Position numbers and translations under genes: made by a program. Below the pieces are notes generated by a model. The model was not told where the DNA came from. It ran no database searches and saw only the letters and a program-made list of their open reading frames with translations. Shown here piece after piece: positions 6,137 through 8,977 of a stretch of 8,977 nt of DNA; within the stretch, counting starts at the first letter, position 1; every line of letters starts with the position of its first letter. Source of the DNA: Paracoccaceae bacterium (GTDB taxonomy: Bacteria; Pseudomonadota; Alphaproteobacteria; Rhodobacterales; Rhodobacteraceae); assembly GCA_016764835.1 (NCBI GenBank), contig JAESRD010000142.1, positions 1-8,977 of the forward strand, given 5' to 3'.

Positions 6137-7513
6137 ATGAAGGTTATCATTTGCGGAGCAGGGCAGGTGGGTTGGCAGATTGCCCGCCACCTTTCGGGTG
6201 AGCGCAACGACGTAACTGTGGTTGACGTCAACCCAGATCTGGTGCGCCGCGCCACCGATACGTTGGATGTGCAAGGCATCATCGGCCATGCCTCCTACCC
6301 CAGTGTGCTCGACCGTGCAGGCGCGCGCGACGCCGATATGATCATTGCCGCGACCCATTCTGACGAGGTGAATATGGTCACCTGTCAGGTGGCGCATTCG
6401 GTCTTTGCCATTAATCGCAAGATCGCCCGGCTGCGGGCGCAATCCTATCTTGATGTGATTTATTCCGACCTTTACCGCTCTGACCATCTGCCGATTGATG
6501 TGGTTATTAGCCCCGAACGAGAGGTGGCCGAAGCGGCACTGCAACGGTTGGCGGCCCCAGCCGCCTTTGACACAGAGAGTTTCTTTGCAGGTCAGGGCCA
6601 GCTGCTGGGCATTCATATCGATGAAGATTGCCCAGTGATCAACACGCCGCTGCGCCAGCTGACTGATCTGTTTTCAACCCTGCGCGCCATTGTCGTTGGC
6701 ATCCGCCGCAAGGGGCATTTGTTTGTGCCAAATGCCGGCGATCAGATATTTGCCGATGATCAGGCCTATATCTTTACCGACCGGGCTGATGTGAACCGCA
6801 CGCTTGAGATATTCGGCAAGACCCAAACCAAGCAGGACAGGGTGGTTATCATCGGCGGTGGCAATGTTGGGCTGGGCGTGGCCAAGGTGCTTGAAGCGCG
6901 CACAGACAGGGTGCGGGTCAAAGTGATTGAGCGCAACAGGGCCACGGCCGAGCAGGCGGCTGACGCGTTGGAGCGGACGATTGTGCTTAACGGTGACGGG
7001 CTTGATTCTGTGGTGTTGGAGGAGGCGGGTATTTCATCTGCCGACGCGGTTTTGGTGGTCACAGATGATGATAAAACCAACCTTCTGGCTGCGGTGCGGG
7101 CCAAAGAGCTGGGCTGCAAGATGACCATTTGTTTGGTCAATGACCCGTCACTTGTGCCGCTGATGGGGCCACTGGCGATTGACGCCTATATTAACCCGCG
7201 CGCCACCACTGTATCGTCGATCTTGCGCCATATCCGGCAGGGCCGCGTGCGCGGGGTTTATTCGATCGGTGATGCCGAGGCCGAGCTGATTGAGGCGCAG
7301 GTTCTGGGCACTTCGCCGATGGCCGGTAGCCGCATTCGCGATATCAACTTTCCCGAAGGTGTGTTGATTGGCGGTGTGCTCAAGGATGGCAAGGTGATAA
7401 AACCCACCGGCTCGACCCGTATTGAAGAGGGTGATGTGGTGGCGATCTTTTCAATGGCCGCCGATGTGCCGGAGGTCGAGCAGCTATTGCAGGTCTCGAT
7501 CGACTTCTTCTAA
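6137..7513 (+). CDS. trkA: TrkA, cytosolic regulatory subunit of the Trk potassium transporter
   Basis: TrkA binds NAD(H) and adenine nucleotides on the cytosolic face and gates the K+ channel subunit TrkH. The 458-residue length is normal for the two-repeat form. Repeat 1 has a Rossmann motif GAGQVG (7-12) with the ribose-binding acid Asp30 in VTVVDVN, followed by a C-lobe (about 143-225). Repeat 2 has GGGNVG (240-245) with Glu265 in KVIERNR, then TDDDKTN, and a C-lobe (about 370-453). Both nucleotide sites therefore look intact. The start ATG has AAAGGA at six bases. Its TAA shares one base with the trkH ATG, so the subunits are translated together. In related genomes, as I recall, trkA follows ntrX directly. 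Here the reversed GSCFA/SGNH pair intervenes, so trkAH needs a promoter of its own upstream. Confidence 0.96.
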   Translation: MKVIICGAGQVGWQIARHLSGERNDVTVVDVNPDLVRRATDTLDVQGIIGHASYPSVLDRAGARDADMIIAATHSDEVNMVTCQVAHSVFAINRKIARLRAQSYLDVIYSDLYRSDHLPIDVVISPEREVAEAALQRLAAPAAFDTESFFAGQGQLLGIHIDEDCPVINTPLRQLTDLFSTLRAIVVGIRRKGHLFVPNAGDQIFADDQAYIFTDRADVNRTLEIFGKTQTKQDRVVIIGGGNVGLGVAKVLEARTDRVRVKVIERNRATAEQAADALERTIVLNGDGLDSVVLEEAGISSADAVLVVTDDDKTNLLAAVRAKELGCKMTICLVNDPSLVPLMGPLAIDAYINPRATTVSSILRHIRQGRVRGVYSIGDAEAELIEAQVLGTSPMAGSRIRDINFPEGVLIGGVLKDGKVIKPTGSTRIEEGDVVAIFSMAADVPEVEQLLQVSIDFF

Positions 7514-8977
7514 TGAACCAGAACTGGCTCGGCAGCAGCGTTAAGCCAGATGACACTGCCAAGGCGTTGCCGCTCTTTGTCTACCTCATGGGCATTGGCT
7601 CGGCGGCCATGATCATTCCGGCTGCCCATGCGCTGACGCTGGAAGACTTCGACACGTCGCGGATCTTCTTTTACGGCTGCATTTTGGGCAGTGTTTTCAC
7701 ATTTATCCTATCATTGGCCGCACGGGGCCATGTGCCAAAAAGCGTGCCGCGCAGCCAGCTTAGCTCGTTGTTGGGCGCATTTTTGGTGCTGCCAGCCCTG
7801 TTTGCCATGCCGTTTCAAGAGGCGGCGGGTGAGCCGCATTTCCTGAACGCATGGTTTGAGATGGTGTCTTGTTTTACCACGACAGGGGCCACGCTTTATG
7901 ATGATCCGCTCCGGCTTGCGCCGTCTGTGCACCTGTGGCGGGCTTTGGTTGGCTGGATGGGTGGTTTGCTGGTCTGGGTGACCGCCGCCGCTATTTTGTC
8001 ACCGATGAACCTTGGCGGGTTTGAGGTTGGAAGCACCGCGCAAGTTGCCGGGCGGTTGACCCAGTTTGCCAAACATGTCGGCCCGTCTGAGCGATTGCGC
8101 CGCCATGCTATGCGGCTGGCGCCGATCTATGTTGGCCTGACGGCGTTGCTTTGGATCGGCTTGCTGATGGCGGGTGAGCTACCGATTGTGGCGATCAGCC
8201 ATGCGATGTCGGTACTAGCCACATCGGGCATATCGCCGGTTGGCGGCGTGGCTTCTGGCAGTTCGGGCCTTGTCGGCGAGGCGTTGATCTTTTGCTTCTT
8301 TATCTTTGCTATGTCGCGGCTGACCTTTAGCCGGGCTTCGTCCTCTGGCCGGCAATTTGGCTTGCTCAAAGATCCTGAAATGGCCATGGCGGCCTGGATA
8401 ATCGCTGTCGTGGCAGCGCTGCTCTTTTTTCGTCATTTCATCGGGGCTGCCAATTACGAGGGCAGTGCTGGCGGCTTCATGCAAGCGCTGAGCACGTTTT
8501 GGGGTGGCTTGTTCACAGCCGCATCTTTCCTCTCTACCACCGGTTTTGAGAGCACCAGTTGGCAGGAGGCCAGCGTGTGGTCTAATCTGCAACCGGTTGG
8601 GCTTATGCTTGTCGGACTGGCGCTTATTGGCGGCGGCGTTGCCACCACAGCTGGTGGGGTCAAACTGCTGCGCAGCTATGCGCTGTACAAACATGGCCAG
8701 CGCGAGATTGAGCGCTTGATCCATCCGTCATCTATCGGAGGTGCGGGCGCGCAGGCGCGGCGGATCAGGCGTGAAGGTGCCTATATTTCATGGATATTCT
8801 TCATGTTGTTTGGCCTGTCTGTGGCCGGGGTTATGCTGATGCTGTCTTTTACCGGGGTGCAGTTCGAAACCGCCCTTGTGCTGGCGGTATCGGCGCTGTC
8901 AACCACCGGGCCATTGGCCAGTGTGGCCGGCGAATATCCGATCTCTTATTCGGGTGTGCCAGAGGCGGGGCGGGTGA
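7513..8977 (+). CDS. trkH: TrkH, potassium-transporting membrane subunit (3' truncated by window)
   Basis: TrkH is the inner-membrane pore subunit of Trk, taking up K+ under control of TrkA. I translated 488 codons, open to the window end; the last residues and the stop lie beyond. All four selectivity-filter loops are visible: CFTTTGATLY (Gly125), VLATSGISPV (Gly239), FLSTTGFEST (Gly344) and ALSTTGPLAS (Gly466). Each keeps its filter glycine. The gating-loop sequence GGGVATTAGGVK (373-384) stands where other TrkH proteins have a GSTAGG-type motif. Multiple hydrophobic helices surround these loops. The ATG overlaps the trkA stop in TAATG and no ribosome-binding site is seen, which points to translational coupling. 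The protein resembles the Rhodobacterales form as I recall it. Confidence 0.96.
   Translation, partial: MNQNWLGSSVKPDDTAKALPLFVYLMGIGSAAMIIPAAHALTLEDFDTSRIFFYGCILGSVFTFILSLAARGHVPKSVPRSQLSSLLGAFLVLPALFAMPFQEAAGEPHFLNAWFEMVSCFTTTGATLYDDPLRLAPSVHLWRALVGWMGGLLVWVTAAAILSPMNLGGFEVGSTAQVAGRLTQFAKHVGPSERLRRHAMRLAPIYVGLTALLWIGLLMAGELPIVAISHAMSVLATSGISPVGGVASGSSGLVGEALIFCFFIFAMSRLTFSRASSSGRQFGLLKDPEMAMAAWIIAVVAALLFFRHFIGAANYEGSAGGFMQALSTFWGGLFTAASFLSTTGFESTSWQEASVWSNLQPVGLMLVGLALIGGGVATTAGGVKLLRSYALYKHGQREIERLIHPSSIGGAGAQARRIRREGAYISWIFFMLFGLSVAGVMLMLSFTGVQFETALVLAVSALSTTGPLASVAGEYPISYSGVPEAGRV

Noticed and set aside
6086..6616. 176-residue open frame on the minus strand across the trkA start
   Set aside because: It lies antisense to the conserved TrkA Rossmann domain and has no plausible domain.
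8215..8724. 169-residue open frame on the minus strand inside trkH
   Set aside because: It is the shadow of TrkH membrane segments and has a low-complexity polar composition.

Overview
The window is a nitrogen-regulation and potassium-uptake block from an alphaproteobacterium, most likely a marine-type member of the Rhodobacterales. The reasons are the gene order ntrC-ntrY-ntrX-(insert)-trkA-trkH, the close fit of the NtrY and TrkH proteins to the forms I recall from that order, and an NtrX without the GAFTGA sigma-54 contact loop. This placement comes from recalled synteny and protein character, not from a search.

Plus strand, 1-4181: the 3' end of ntrC (last part of the AAA+ domain and the Fis-type helix-turn-helix), an 88-base gap holding a perfect 6-bp hairpin, a full-length ntrY (membrane histidine kinase, 753 aa), and ntrX 7 bases after it. 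ntrX is broken by a one-base deletion at about 3837-3838. The conserved [10 protein letters not shown] stretch reads WPAMCAS-stop in the first frame and resumes as GNVRQLKN in the next. The ntrC copy of the same motif at 31-52 carries the missing G.

Minus strand, 6036-4178: two genes that are not part of the usual block, an SGNH-hydrolase-like protein followed by a GSCFA-domain protein. They overlap by ATGA and look like one two-gene transcription unit. They are visibly more AT-rich than the flanking genes. Their last stop codon shares the palindrome CTAG with the ntrX stop. They separate ntrX from trkA, so trkA must be read from its own promoter in the divergent gap at 5974-6136.

Plus strand, 6137-8977: trkA (cytosolic nucleotide-binding regulator, 458 aa) and trkH (membrane K+ channel subunit, cut by the window end after 488 codons), overlapping by one base.

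How the genes fit together: NtrY senses at the membrane and phosphorylates NtrX. NtrC is the paralogous regulator normally paired with NtrB, upstream of the window. TrkA gates TrkH. The GSCFA/SGNH pair is the accessory and least understood part. There are no tRNA or rRNA genes, CRISPR arrays or insertion sequences that I can see.
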